Origin: JAGVPT01 sp963772165 | GTDB taxonomy: Bacteria; Bacteroidota; Ignavibacteria; UBA10030; UBA8401 | Length of the DNA stretch: 64,000 bases | NCBI GenBank assembly: GCA_963772165.1 | Contig: CAVYWA010000012.1 | Location: 124,001-188,000, forward strand | Reading direction: 5' to 3' | Shown: positions 37,631 through 47,019 of the stretch, piece by piece | Numbering within the stretch: the first letter of the stretch is position 1 | How the letters are laid out: every line of letters begins with the position of its first letter | The notes under the pieces: model-generated | What the model was told of the DNA's origin: nothing | Seen by the model: the letters and a program-made list of their open reading frames with translations, nothing else | The model's database searches: none | Made by a program: the position numbers and the translations under genes

Positions 37631-38701
37631 TTATCTCTTCAAATTATCGTTCATTTCGTTATACGCCGTTTCCATCATAATAAAAAATGCCTGTCCTTCG
37701 GTAGCCGTTCCCGGGTGGTCGAATTCGGGAGAACCGCAAACTCCCTGAACCAATCCAAGTTCATCTACTTTCGAATGCGCGGCTAAGCGCATTGTATCGG
37801 CATTTTCTTTGTAGCTCTTATCGATCCATCCTCCATGAATTCCGCGATAGATAGAATATGCCAACATTTGTGCAAGGTTTGTCTCGACAAATGAATGAGG
37901 GTCGTCCACAATATTATGAAAAAGCCCGTCTTCCTGCATGTGTGCCAGGCATCCGTCGATGATGTCCTTTACATACCCAATCAGCTTTTTCTTTTCGGCC
38001 TCCATCGAATCGGGAAGTGCACGGATGACCCTGGTGATACCTGCTGCCGACCATCCGTTGCCTACACCCCAGCAATCCTTTCTCACAAAAATTTGCTTCT
38101 CACAATCCCACATATGGGACAAAAGTTTTTTGTCCGGATTCCAAAGAAAACCTCGCGCACCGTCTATCTGTTTGATCGCTTCGTCGTATTTCCCGGCCGC
38201 CGCAAGGAACGGGGGGAGCATATACATAATATCACTCCAGATTTGCGGGATGTTCGTAAAATGATAGATGATCCCATCCTTTGTTCGCGGAGCTTTGTTC
38301 AAAACATAGTCCACCAATTTGTTGAAACCATTCATAAGATTTTGGTCGCCCGTTTTTTTTGCCGCCCACAACACTGCTTCACCGGGACAGCAAGCATCGC
38401 TGAGCGCAAATTCTTCTCCCAGCATCGCAAGCCGCCCATCCTGCGACTGACGAAGAACAGCATCTTTGGCCATTAAGATCACGAGTTCATGCTCGCCCAA
38501 TTCCAGCATTGCCTGCATCGCAACTCCTTGTTCCCACGTCGCTCGTTGCAGAGAGAGCATTGCGAGTTTGACTTTTTCAATCATCGGGTCCCGCACTGAT
38601 GATAACGAGGAATGGCTATCGTCGTTCTGCGCAAGAGAAGTAGAATAACGTAAGGTCAATGCCGCGGCGGGCAGGCCAAAGAGAAAATTTCGTCGTTCCA
38701 T
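37631..38701 (-). CDS. Exported GH105 unsaturated glucuronyl/rhamnogalacturonyl hydrolase-like protein
   Basis: A 356-residue (alpha/alpha)6-barrel with a Tat-like or Sec leader (ERRNFLFGLPAAALTL). GH105 features are MLSLQRATWEQGVAMQAMLELG, LSDACCPGEAVLWAA, the WVGNGWSAAG-type block (WGVGNGWSAAGITR) and GVCGSPEFDHPGTATEGQAFFIMM. Family members release unsaturated uronic acid from lyase products of pectin; the exact substrate is open. It stands between the defence-like island and the GH94 gene. AGGAC lies about 10 nt before the ATG. Confidence 0.85.
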   Translation of the reverse strand: MERRNFLFGLPAAALTLRYSTSLAQNDDSHSSLSSVRDPMIEKVKLAMLSLQRATWEQGVAMQAMLELGEHELVILMAKDAVLRQSQDGRLAMLGEEFALSDACCPGEAVLWAAKKTGDQNLMNGFNKLVDYVLNKAPRTKDGIIYHFTNIPQIWSDIMYMLPPFLAAAGKYDEAIKQIDGARGFLWNPDKKLLSHMWDCEKQIFVRKDCWGVGNGWSAAGITRVIRALPDSMEAEKKKLIGYVKDIIDGCLAHMQEDGLFHNIVDDPHSFVETNLAQMLAYSIYRGIHGGWIDKSYKENADTMRLAAHSKVDELGLVQGVCGSPEFDHPGTATEGQAFFIMMETAYNEMNDNLKR

Positions 38702-38823
38702 AGCTTCATGTCCTAGTGAAGTTCGACCATACGAGTTTTGGGAAGCGGTACATCGAGGTATACATTGGAGTAGTCCGATGAGAATGCAGTATCGAGCCCA
38801 GGGAAAAAAATTCTTTTAGATCT

Positions 38824-38864
38824 CCGGCGTCTCTTTGTCCGATACTCTATCAAAGAGACGCCGG
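38824..38864 (-). terminator. Intrinsic terminator of the GH94 gene
   Basis: A perfect 14-bp stem (CCGGCGTCTCTTTG / CAAAGAGACGCCGG) with a 13-nt loop lies 8 nt past the stop. On the minus strand it is followed by AGATCTAAAAGAATTTTTTT. Confidence 0.7.
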
Positions 38865-38871
38865 TTCACTG

Positions 38872-41263
38872 CTACATAACGACGACGACTTCGTTTTTCT
38901 CTTTCATCGTCTCGAATGGAATAAGGTTCCCTTTGATCTCCTCGCCGTTCACAGTAATTTTCTTTACTCCTTTTTGACGGCTGTGGGCGTTCCTGATGAC
39001 AATGGTGAAATCTTTTTTTCTGAATTTTCGCGATATCTTTACTTCTTTCCAATCCGAAGGTATACACGGATCGATCTTCAAACCCAAATAGTCAGGCTGC
39101 ACGCCGAGGATGTATTGAGTGGCAGTGTAGTATGCCCACGAAGCGCTGCCGCTCAGCCAGGGAAGCCGCGATGCACCGTAGCGTGGACTGTACTTGCTGT
39201 TGGTGAACTGGCAGTAGACGTACGGCTCGATCTGCCGGATTTCAGCTTTCGTATTATAAGCCGAAGGCATGAACTTCCGGTAATACTCGTACGCCTGGTT
39301 TCCCCTTCCCAGCATTGCCTCAGCGATGATCGCCCAACCCTGCGTGTGGCAGAAGATCGAACCATTCTCCTTCATTCCCTTGTTGAACAAAACCGCTTTG
39401 ATCACCTTCGGGTCGGTTTTCTCGACCGGCGGATCGCAGATCATGAGGCCGTACTCCGTCGACAGACGTTTGTTCACAACATCCATCAGCATTGCGGCGC
39501 GCTTTTCAGAGAGATGGCCGCTGTAAACGGCCCAGGGCTGCGGCTCCAAAAAGATCGAAGCTTCATCGTTCTCTTTAGAACCGAACTTCAGACCGTCCGC
39601 CCTGAATGCGCGAAGATACCATTCGCCATCCCATGCATGTTGGTCGAGATTCTCGTCCAGCTTTGCCAGGTGATTCTTCGCCCAGCCGACTTCTTCGGGT
39701 TTGTTGAGCATCGTGCAGATCTCGATGTATTCCCGGAGAGCATACCGCAATTGGAAGGCAACAAAAATCGTTTCGCCGTCATGGCCGAGCTGCAAACAAT
39801 CATTCCAATCCGCTGAAAGACCACACGGAAATCCATGCGTCCCCGAGCGGTCGAGATTGAATTGAATGGCGCGGCGCAAATGTCCGACCACCGTATCTTC
39901 GCCTTTGTCGGCGTACGGCAGGACTTTGTCGAAGAAAGAGACGTCGCCCGTTTCTTTTATGTAGGCAGGGATCGTATTGAAAAGCCACATGCAATCATCG
40001 GAGCGGTACTCTTTTTCTGCCGGCAGCTTTTCGCTCCCCGGCTTATGAGCGAACGGCTTCACGACGGGCATTGCCCCGCCGGTAGAAGCCTGGCCGGTAA
40101 TCATGAGTTCAAGACGGTCCTTCACTTCGCCGGGAATGGTGTGAAGAACTCCCAGCATGTCCTGAACCGTGTCGCGGTACCCAAGCCCGTCACGTTCGCC
40201 GGTGTACACCAGGCTTGCGGCGCGCGACCATGCATACGTGATGAGACAGTTGTACGGGTTCCACATATTTAGCATGCTGTTGAATTCCCCGTCCGGTGTT
40301 TCAGCGGTCATTCCCCGCAGCCTCGAATGCCAGGTACTCTTTCAGCTTTTTGAATTCTTCTCTCACTTTTTCGGGAGCGCCTAATTCCTGCACGGCTTTT
40401 TTCCCTTCAACGCCTGCCGCACCAATGCCCATGAGGATCACCAATTCCTTCGATTCACCCGGCTGCAGTTCAACATCAACCTGCAGAGTGCCGCAACCGT
40501 TGTCGCCGACAGACTTGGAATTCCTGCAGCGCCCTTCTTCAACGACGATCGGGTTCGCGTAGGTGCGGTACGGACCGAGAAAAATCTCCCTGTCTGTATC
40601 GAATCCTTGAACGTCGGCTCCCGTTATAGCAAGAAACGTGTGACGTGCCTGGCCGTCATCCTCAAAATGGTCCGGGCGTTGGGGCATGTAGACGTTCGTT
40701 CCATGGTCGATGATGTTGCCGACGACATCCATCTTTGAAATGAACTGGGAATACTGAAGGTTGATCATATCCTGGGATAAATTCCAATTGTTTGCGTACT
40801 CGACGTACGTAAACAAGCTCAGCTCTCTCTTCTTTGTATCATTGTTGGTTATTTTAAGGAGCCAGCATTCATACAGACGTCCGAGGGGAACAAAAAAGAG
40901 CGTCTCCGTTTTGATCGATGAATAATCGGAGGCGATCTTCGTGTATGCCGTACCATGACGGCACTCCGATTTATATTCAGTCAGCGGCTTTCCAACCGGC
41001 TGCCACGACGCGGACCAGAAGTCTTTGCTCCGTTTGTCGTGAATGTAGATGTAGCGCCCAGGCTGATCCATGGGAATAACGTTGAATCGGAGGCGGGTGA
41101 AACGGCCCTGTGCGGCGGACTTATAGAAGCTGTACCCGCCGGCATTATTTGTGATGATGGCGCCGTATTCTGTGGAGCCCAAATAGTTGCTCCACGAACG
41201 GGGAGTATCGGGCCGTTCAACAACATACTCCTTGTTGAGATCGTCGAAATATCCGAACCGCAT
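38872..41263 (-). CDS. GH94 glycoside phosphorylase, cellobiose/chitobiose-phosphorylase-like (frameshifted)
   Basis: About 797 residues across two frames. The start at 41263 follows AAGGA. The N-terminal beta-sandwich (FGYFDDLNKEYVVERPDTPRSWSNYLG, NNAGGYSFY) and catalytic (alpha/alpha)6 barrel (GERDGLGYRDTVQDM, catalytic Asp in GLSADWNDCLQL, ILGVQPDYLGLKIDPCIPSDW) are complete. The frames join near 40313, where dropping one C of CCCC yields FEAAG-MTAETPDGEFN. It differs from the typical cellobiose phosphorylase at 58295-60733 (DNGCGTLQVDVELQPGE resembles diacetylchitobiose phosphorylase), so the acceptor may not be glucose. The phosphorolysis reaction is certain for the family; the disaccharide is not. 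Confidence 0.85.
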
Positions 41264-41428
41264 TGTCAATTCCTTGAGGAAAATTTATTTCATTAAATAG
41301 TACTGTGCATTTTGAGTGGCTTGGCGTCCTTCGAGTCCTTGGCGGTTAAAAGAAAACCGCAAAGGACGGCAAGGAGCAAATGGCGCAACTAACTCTTTAA
41401 CGGAATGCAGATAATGCACCACTACTCA

Positions 41429-42424
41429 TTAAATGGGTTTATTCGGATGAGCTTTGATGTAGGCGATAAGCTCATCCACTTGTGTGAAAGCAAGCGCGCA
41501 GTACGTATCCGCAGCGCCGTAGAAGATCGCCATTCTCCCGGTGTCTGCATCCTGGAGCGTCGCGCACGGAAAGCAGACGTTTGCGACAAACCCGATTGTT
41601 TCGTACGGCGCTTCGGGCGTTAAAATATAGTTCGCGCAGTCCGCGATGATTTTTGAAGGATCGTCGATATCCAGCAGCGCCGCACCGATGCTGTAAATGA
41701 AACCGCTGCATGTCGTGCATACGCCGTGATAGATCATCAGCCAGCCTTCGGTCGTTTCTATCGGAACCGCTCCGGCGCCGAGTTTCGTATTCTTCCACCA
41801 GTAATGCGTTGTCTTCATCACAAGGCGATGTTTTCCCCAGTATGTGAGGTCGGGGCTCTGGCTCAGGTAGATGTCGCCAAACGGAGTGTGCCCGTTGTCG
41901 CTCGGCCGGTTAAGCATCACGTAGTTGCCGTTTATTTTTCTCGGAAAGAGAACGCCGTTGCGGTTGAAGGGAAGAAATGCATTCTCGAGTTGAATAAAAG
42001 TCTTGAAATCCTTCGTCTTGGCGATACCGATCGTCGGTCCGCTGGAATAATTGCACCACAAGATGTAATAGGTTCCGTCTATTTCCAACAGGCGCGGATC
42101 GTACCCGTACAGGATCGGCTTTGCCGGCGTGCCGTCTTCGTTCTGGAACCTGATGATCTCGTCCTGAACGTCCCACGTGAATCCGTCCTTGCTGTGCCCG
42201 AGATGTAAATTTGGATACCCGTTGTAATGGTCCGCGCGGAACACGCCGATGAATTCGTTCTTGTACGGAATGATGGCGCTGTTGAATACCCGGCTCGAAT
42301 CTTTGATCGGTTTTCTGTCGATAACGGGATTCTTGTCGTATCTCCAGACGACGTCGGTATATCCTTTCGGTTTTTCCTGCCACGGCATATTCGGCAGCGC
42401 TTTGCCCACAATTGTTTTTTTCAT
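41429..42424 (-). CDS. GH130 beta-1,4-mannooligosaccharide phosphorylase-like enzyme
   Basis: About 331 residues from the ATG at 42424, which has AAAGGA seven nt upstream. The compact GH130 propeller lacks the long N-terminal leader of the enzyme at 15020-16204. Landmarks are RVFNSAIIPYKNEFIGVFRADH, GYDPRLLEIDGTYYILWCN, KLGAGAVPIETTEGWLMIYHG and YYGAAD-like FYGAADTYCALA. This fits the GH130_2-type mannooligosaccharide phosphorylases, which release mannose-1-phosphate from mannooligosaccharides. A hydrolytic relative cannot be excluded. It sits in a minus-strand run with GH94 and a GPH symporter. Confidence 0.85.
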   Translation of the reverse strand: MKKTIVGKALPNMPWQEKPKGYTDVVWRYDKNPVIDRKPIKDSSRVFNSAIIPYKNEFIGVFRADHYNGYPNLHLGHSKDGFTWDVQDEIIRFQNEDGTPAKPILYGYDPRLLEIDGTYYILWCNYSSGPTIGIAKTKDFKTFIQLENAFLPFNRNGVLFPRKINGNYVMLNRPSDNGHTPFGDIYLSQSPDLTYWGKHRLVMKTTHYWWKNTKLGAGAVPIETTEGWLMIYHGVCTTCSGFIYSIGAALLDIDDPSKIIADCANYILTPEAPYETIGFVANVCFPCATLQDADTGRMAIFYGAADTYCALAFTQVDELIAYIKAHPNKPI

Positions 42425-42600
42425 AATAACATCCTTTAATAATCGCATTGATGTGTTAGTTGCCTGAACTTTAATTTACAATTCGCCATGAAGGCGCGAA
42501 GACACGAGGAGTTTTTTAACTTTGAAAATCTCTTGGTGCCTTAGCGTCTTCGTGGTCAAACATTTTTAATTCTTAATTCATAATTTTTAATTGTTTTTCC

Positions 42601-44064
42601 CTATGCCGTCAGCGCTTCGTTACCGCTCGCTTTTCTTCTTTCAACAAGGTCTTTCGCGATATTCATCATTGTCTTCTCATCGAGTTTATAGAAGAAAATC
42701 AGGATGATGGAAAGGATACCGAACGCCGCGGGAATAATGCTCATAAGTGAAACCAGGAGATGGTTGACTTCCGCCGATTGCGGCTTGTCCGCCATGAATC
42801 CGTACCCGGAAAGAAGGGCGCCGGTGAACAACGCGCCGACCGCCCATCCGACCTTTTGGCATGTTGCCGATGCGGAGAAGACGAGTCCTGTCGCTCTTCG
42901 GCCCTTCTTCCACTCGGAGTAATCAGCGGTGTCCGCGTACATCGCCCAAATAACCACAGATAACGGGCCACCTGTCAAGGAACCGATGATCTGGAGTGCG
43001 AAGATCAACGTGAGGTGTTCGGGTGTTAAGAAATAAAATGCGGCGGTACTGAGCATTGCAATCACAAACAACGTAAGGAAGCCGTATTTCTTTCCAATCC
43101 TCTTCGTCAAAAGGGGAACAAGAAGCGCACCGAGGATCGAGCATCCCTGACCGAGCGTGTTGAAGACGGTCGTCACTTCTTCAAAACCCCAGTTGAAGTT
43201 CCACCATAAGAAGCTGTAGTTGATCGTATTGTGCGTTACGTCCGAGAAGTTCGTAATGTAGTACTTGAAATAATAGTTCGTCACACCGATTCTGGAGGCA
43301 ACAAACATGATCATCGTAATTGTGGCAAAGAGAAGGACGAGCCACGGTCCGTTCGTCACAAGGTCCTTGAGATCCGTTTTGATAGGCGTCTTCTGCGCTT
43401 TCGGAGGGCGCACTCGTTCCTTCGTGAATAAAAACGTCATGATGAAGAAAACGATCGCAACGGCGCCGTAGATCATGATCGTTTTCGTCCACCCGCCGGG
43501 GTCCCGGGTATCCACTCCGTTGCCGAAGTGCTTGGCCAGAAGAAGCGAGGTTGCAGAGACTGTCATTCCGCTGATGTAGGCAAAAGTGAATTTGAAGGAT
43601 GATGCGCTCGTCCTCTGCGTCGCGTCGGGTGTCAACACTCCAAGAAGCGACGAGTACGGAATATTGATGCCGGCGTAGCATGCCATAAAAAGGAAGAGCG
43701 TGATGTACGCGTAGACAAGTTTTCCCGATTCGCCAAAGTTCGGCGTTGTGAATGTCAGGGTTGCAGTGACGGCGAGCGGAAGAGCCATCCAGATGAGGTA
43801 CGGCCTGAATTTTCCCCATCGGGTTTCCGTTCGATCGGCCGTCATGCCGATGACCGGATCGATCACTGCGTCGAAGAGCCGTGAGACCATGATCATGGTC
43901 CCGGCGACTACCGCAGCCTTTGTCGTTGCGGCAATTTTGAATACGTCGGTATAGAAGAACATCATGTTCATTGTAATGCTCTGCCAGAATAATACCGATG
44001 CAAAATCACCAAAGCCGTAGCCGATTTTTTCCTTCAGCGGCAATTTCTGCATTGTTTCTTCCAT
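42601..44064 (-). CDS. GPH-family sugar:cation symporter
   Basis: A 487-residue MFS protein of normal GPH length. EKIGYGFGDFASVLFW opens it, TRWGKFRPYLIWMALPLAV marks the TM2-TM3 loop and ADTADYSEWKKGRRATGLVFSASA marks a late loop. AAGGAG stands six nt before the ATG. The TM5-TM6 loop is short (about 15 residues), unlike in the paralogue at 11954-13750. It lies between GH9 and GH130, so it probably imports manno- or cello-oligosaccharides. Confidence 0.92.
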   Translation of the reverse strand: MEETMQKLPLKEKIGYGFGDFASVLFWQSITMNMMFFYTDVFKIAATTKAAVVAGTMIMVSRLFDAVIDPVIGMTADRTETRWGKFRPYLIWMALPLAVTATLTFTTPNFGESGKLVYAYITLFLFMACYAGINIPYSSLLGVLTPDATQRTSASSFKFTFAYISGMTVSATSLLLAKHFGNGVDTRDPGGWTKTIMIYGAVAIVFFIMTFLFTKERVRPPKAQKTPIKTDLKDLVTNGPWLVLLFATITMIMFVASRIGVTNYYFKYYITNFSDVTHNTINYSFLWWNFNWGFEEVTTVFNTLGQGCSILGALLVPLLTKRIGKKYGFLTLFVIAMLSTAAFYFLTPEHLTLIFALQIIGSLTGGPLSVVIWAMYADTADYSEWKKGRRATGLVFSASATCQKVGWAVGALFTGALLSGYGFMADKPQSAEVNHLLVSLMSIIPAAFGILSIILIFFYKLDEKTMMNIAKDLVERRKASGNEALTA

Positions 44065-44190
44065 ATGAATCTCCTTGAGTTAATTGTCTCTGTTAGTATT
44101 GCAAGATGATGCTTGGATATTGAATCAAAGATCCCGTGCGCACTCATGAAAGTTTCGTCTGTCAATTCACCCGGCCTCTGCGGGGGATCA

Positions 44191-46686
44191 TCAATGAGCC
44201 GTTTCGTTGAAAAGTTTATCTGCTGCCATCGCCAGGAGCATGAAATCCGTCGCCCCGCCCCCCATCACATACTCAGTCTGCTGCCAGAAATACGGCCAAA
44301 CTTTCAGCTCCGGCAGGTCGGGACGAATCAGTGCAGTGCCGCTTCCCACTCCGCCGGGGATGTATGACCAATCGTCCCGGTTCGCTCCGTATGCGACCGT
44401 CAACGATCTCACGCCGACACCCGACGCAAACGATGCGGTGTTCTCGCCGGGATGGCATCCAAGAATGAAGTTCATCGCATTAAAAGCATATTCCGACGAA
44501 AATATTTTCGGGAAACCGATATGAAGAAACAACTCCTTCACTCCCAGGGACTGGATGTCCCAGCCTGCGCCCCAAATATACGGCTTGTATGGTACGCCGT
44601 ATGGATTTCCTTTTTGCTGCTCGGCAATTTTCTGAAAGGCCTCTCTGACCCCCTGTTCAATTTTTGCCGTGAATGCAGCGTTGTGCAGCTTCTCGACAAC
44701 CCTGCCGGCGACTTCAGCACAATTCACGACATGTGTGCTGATGAGGTCCGCGTTCTCCAGCAAAATTTTTCTGTACTCTTCTTTCGACGTTGAAAGATAC
44801 AGCTCCGCAACGGTATTGATTTTCTCAAGAGGCTTCGCCGAAATGTTCTTAGCGTAGAGTTCCTCCGCGATGCTCAAACATTTCCCGGACAATTCAGGAT
44901 TGTAATTCCTCAGGACTCTGCTGGCAGCCGCTAACATTTGTGCGACGGATAGCTCTCTTCTCGGATTCTCTTCCGTGAAAACCCATCGGTCGTCTTTGGG
45001 GAGCGGCCGGCCCAACACCGGGTCTTTTTCATTCTCTTTATAGACAAGATTGTCGGTGATCGTAGCGGCGTCTCCAAGGTGCACGTACTGTTCAAGTGTT
45101 GCTTCCTGTATGCCCCGGTATAAGCGTCCCATCGATTCATATCCTCCGACGATCGACAGAACGCCATGTTCCACTTGCTGCAGGATGTCCGGTTTCCCGT
45201 CTGGTTTATGGATTTCAGCGACTCTCGTCACCTGGTCGATTGACGTTTCATCATAATCATTTTTGAAAAATTCATACGCCAGCGCAAGCTTATATACTGT
45301 TTCAGCCTGCGACTCGACGCGCAGGTCGTAATCACCGGCATCGTGCCATCCGCCGATATTCAAACCGGGCACGTGTTCGCCGGGTTTGTATTTTGTGAGC
45401 GTTGAGGACCCTTGAAAATAACCGTCGAAATGATCATGGTTGATCTCCGACATGACGGCATCATCCATGTGGCAGAGACCGTGCCAAATCCGGTATCTAT
45501 CTTTCACCGTCATATGGCACATTTGTATCGGCAGAAAATACTCAAGTGTCGGCTGCCACACATTCCTCGCAAAAACATCGCTCTTGATTTCGAATTCGTT
45601 CGAGACGATCTTCCCGTATTCCACTTTGTACAATCCTTCTTCGGTTATATTCCCAAAGTCAAAACGGAGATACTGGTAACGCAAGAATCGTCCCCATGGA
45701 ACAGGATTCGTGTCCGATTTCACAACCGTTTCAGAATCGGGCCCTATTTTGACGAGCCGGATTGGTTCATAAACAGTGGTGAGTTTATCCAGCTCAATGA
45801 CGGCAAACTTTTCCTGTTTCGGATGATAGCCGATCTGTGAAACTTGAACGACCGGCTTGTACCTCCATCCGCCACTTATTTTCGGACTGATCATCCATTC
45901 TACCGCATTCTTGACAGCTCCCGGTGGAATGGTCGAGCGCACGACGAACCATCCGTTATTATAGAGGCCTCTTCCGTCAATGAGTTGAAGATCGCTTCCA
46001 TTGGTAGTAATTGTCATTTCTTTTTCTGTGCTGCCGGGTGCGACGATCAATTTTTTCCCGGCAGCCATTGGAGTGATCTGGAGATTTCCGTCCTCATCCT
46101 TTCTCATCGGGCCGTTTGCCTGGCGCGGGAATATACCCGATCGGTCATCCATGAAATAGTGTTCTCCAAATAACTGACCTGGAAATAATTCCAGGTTGAA
46201 TCCCACTTTATTTGCCCACGCCGGCGGCAGAGGCTCTTCAAGGTTAACCGTGAGCCTTATGCTGTTTCCCACCGCTTCTGTCTTGATCGTGTATTTGAAT
46301 TTCAGGTCAGGATAGTTTATCGGGTTATAGCCTTTCCGGTCCCGGCTTGAATCCGGGTACGCCAGCTCAACGGTGATGATTCCCTTTTCTTTATCGATAT
46401 GCCGTTGTCCGACTTTGGGGACTGGCGACCACTGTCCCGGGCCGGGTTCAAGCCGAACATCTCCGTTCGCTGCCACTCGCCTCCCGCATTGAATGATGGT
46501 CAAACCGCCCTGATGACCTTCGGGATAAAAATCATCGAACATCATCACGTTGAGCCCCTGAGTTTCGTAATACCCTTCGTCGCTGATACGGAGAGCTTGA
46601 CTCTGCTCCTTCGATTGGCCGGAGACATCGGAATAAAGTGCAGCACACAATGTTGCAACAGTGAAAAACCAAATTGTTTTTACCAT
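44191..46686 (-). CDS. Secreted GH9 endoglucanase-like enzyme
   Basis: An 831-residue protein with a signal peptide (ends near SDVSGQ). A long N-terminal beta region (about residues 25-285) precedes a CelD-type Ig-like domain (VVQVSQIGYHPKQEKFAVIE) and the (alpha/alpha)6 GH9 barrel. The catalytic-base motif GWHDAGDYD and the closing FILGCHPGENTASFASGVG region are present. It cleaves beta-1,4-glucan or the glucose parts of glucomannan. The extra N-terminal beta region is unusual in length. The enzyme is exported to periplasm or outside; no T9SS domain is present. A GPH symporter follows it in the same direction. Confidence 0.88.
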   Translation of the reverse strand: MVKTIWFFTVATLCAALYSDVSGQSKEQSQALRISDEGYYETQGLNVMMFDDFYPEGHQGGLTIIQCGRRVAANGDVRLEPGPGQWSPVPKVGQRHIDKEKGIITVELAYPDSSRDRKGYNPINYPDLKFKYTIKTEAVGNSIRLTVNLEEPLPPAWANKVGFNLELFPGQLFGEHYFMDDRSGIFPRQANGPMRKDEDGNLQITPMAAGKKLIVAPGSTEKEMTITTNGSDLQLIDGRGLYNNGWFVVRSTIPPGAVKNAVEWMISPKISGGWRYKPVVQVSQIGYHPKQEKFAVIELDKLTTVYEPIRLVKIGPDSETVVKSDTNPVPWGRFLRYQYLRFDFGNITEEGLYKVEYGKIVSNEFEIKSDVFARNVWQPTLEYFLPIQMCHMTVKDRYRIWHGLCHMDDAVMSEINHDHFDGYFQGSSTLTKYKPGEHVPGLNIGGWHDAGDYDLRVESQAETVYKLALAYEFFKNDYDETSIDQVTRVAEIHKPDGKPDILQQVEHGVLSIVGGYESMGRLYRGIQEATLEQYVHLGDAATITDNLVYKENEKDPVLGRPLPKDDRWVFTEENPRRELSVAQMLAAASRVLRNYNPELSGKCLSIAEELYAKNISAKPLEKINTVAELYLSTSKEEYRKILLENADLISTHVVNCAEVAGRVVEKLHNAAFTAKIEQGVREAFQKIAEQQKGNPYGVPYKPYIWGAGWDIQSLGVKELFLHIGFPKIFSSEYAFNAMNFILGCHPGENTASFASGVGVRSLTVAYGANRDDWSYIPGGVGSGTALIRPDLPELKVWPYFWQQTEYVMGGGATDFMLLAMAADKLFNETAH

Positions 46687-47019
46687 GGACCACCGTTCTT
46701 TGATTGTGAGAGAAATCTGTCAATGACTTGGCTGCGCGGCGCCGGCGATTTCTCCCGGCTTAAATCGCCGGCCTGTGACACGCCGCGAGCTTTCACGAGA
46801 ATAAACTGCGACAATACCTAGAAGCTATGTCAAAACCCCTGATGTCATTGCGAGTCCTCGCCAAGGTGAGTCTTCGACCGATGTTCCTTATCGGAACGAA
46901 GTCCCAAAGGGATCCCGCACAGCGGGACAATCCCCATTTATGAGGAGATTGCTTCGCTCCCGACGAAGAACGTCGGGATCCTCGCAATGACCCTGCTTTT
47001 ATTTTTGAGATAGCTTCTG
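46687..47019. other. Intergenic region with hairpin and interspersed repeat
   Basis: It holds an 11-bp perfect inverted repeat (GCCGGCGATTT 46741-46751 / AAATCGCCGGC 46762-46772) and the repeat unit at 46820-47018. No coding sequence is supported. The hairpin is downstream of the AGE-GH26 gene and upstream of GH9, but it has no T-tract. Confidence 0.5.
46820..47018. repeat. 199-bp interspersed repeat with inverted ends
   Basis: The outer ends are AGAAGCTATGTCAAAA and TTTTTGAGATAGCTTCT. Just inside is a second inverted pair, GTCATTGCGAG (46844-46854) and CTCGCAATGAC (46981-46991). Related pieces occur at 14861, 49395 and 61047. The unit ends one base before the stop codon of the AGE-GH26 gene. 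It has no coding capacity. Confidence 0.65.

Noticed and set aside
41310..41400. Regulatory stem-loop or small RNA after the GH94 start
   Set aside because: The CTTGGCGTCC / GGACGGCAAGG-like sequence resembles common dispersed intergenic repeats, and I see no promoter or terminator around it.
46741..46772. Terminator for the AGE-GH26 gene
   Set aside because: The 11-bp stem is perfect but has no T-tract on the minus strand and lies nearly 250 nt past the stop. It is noted only as a hairpin.
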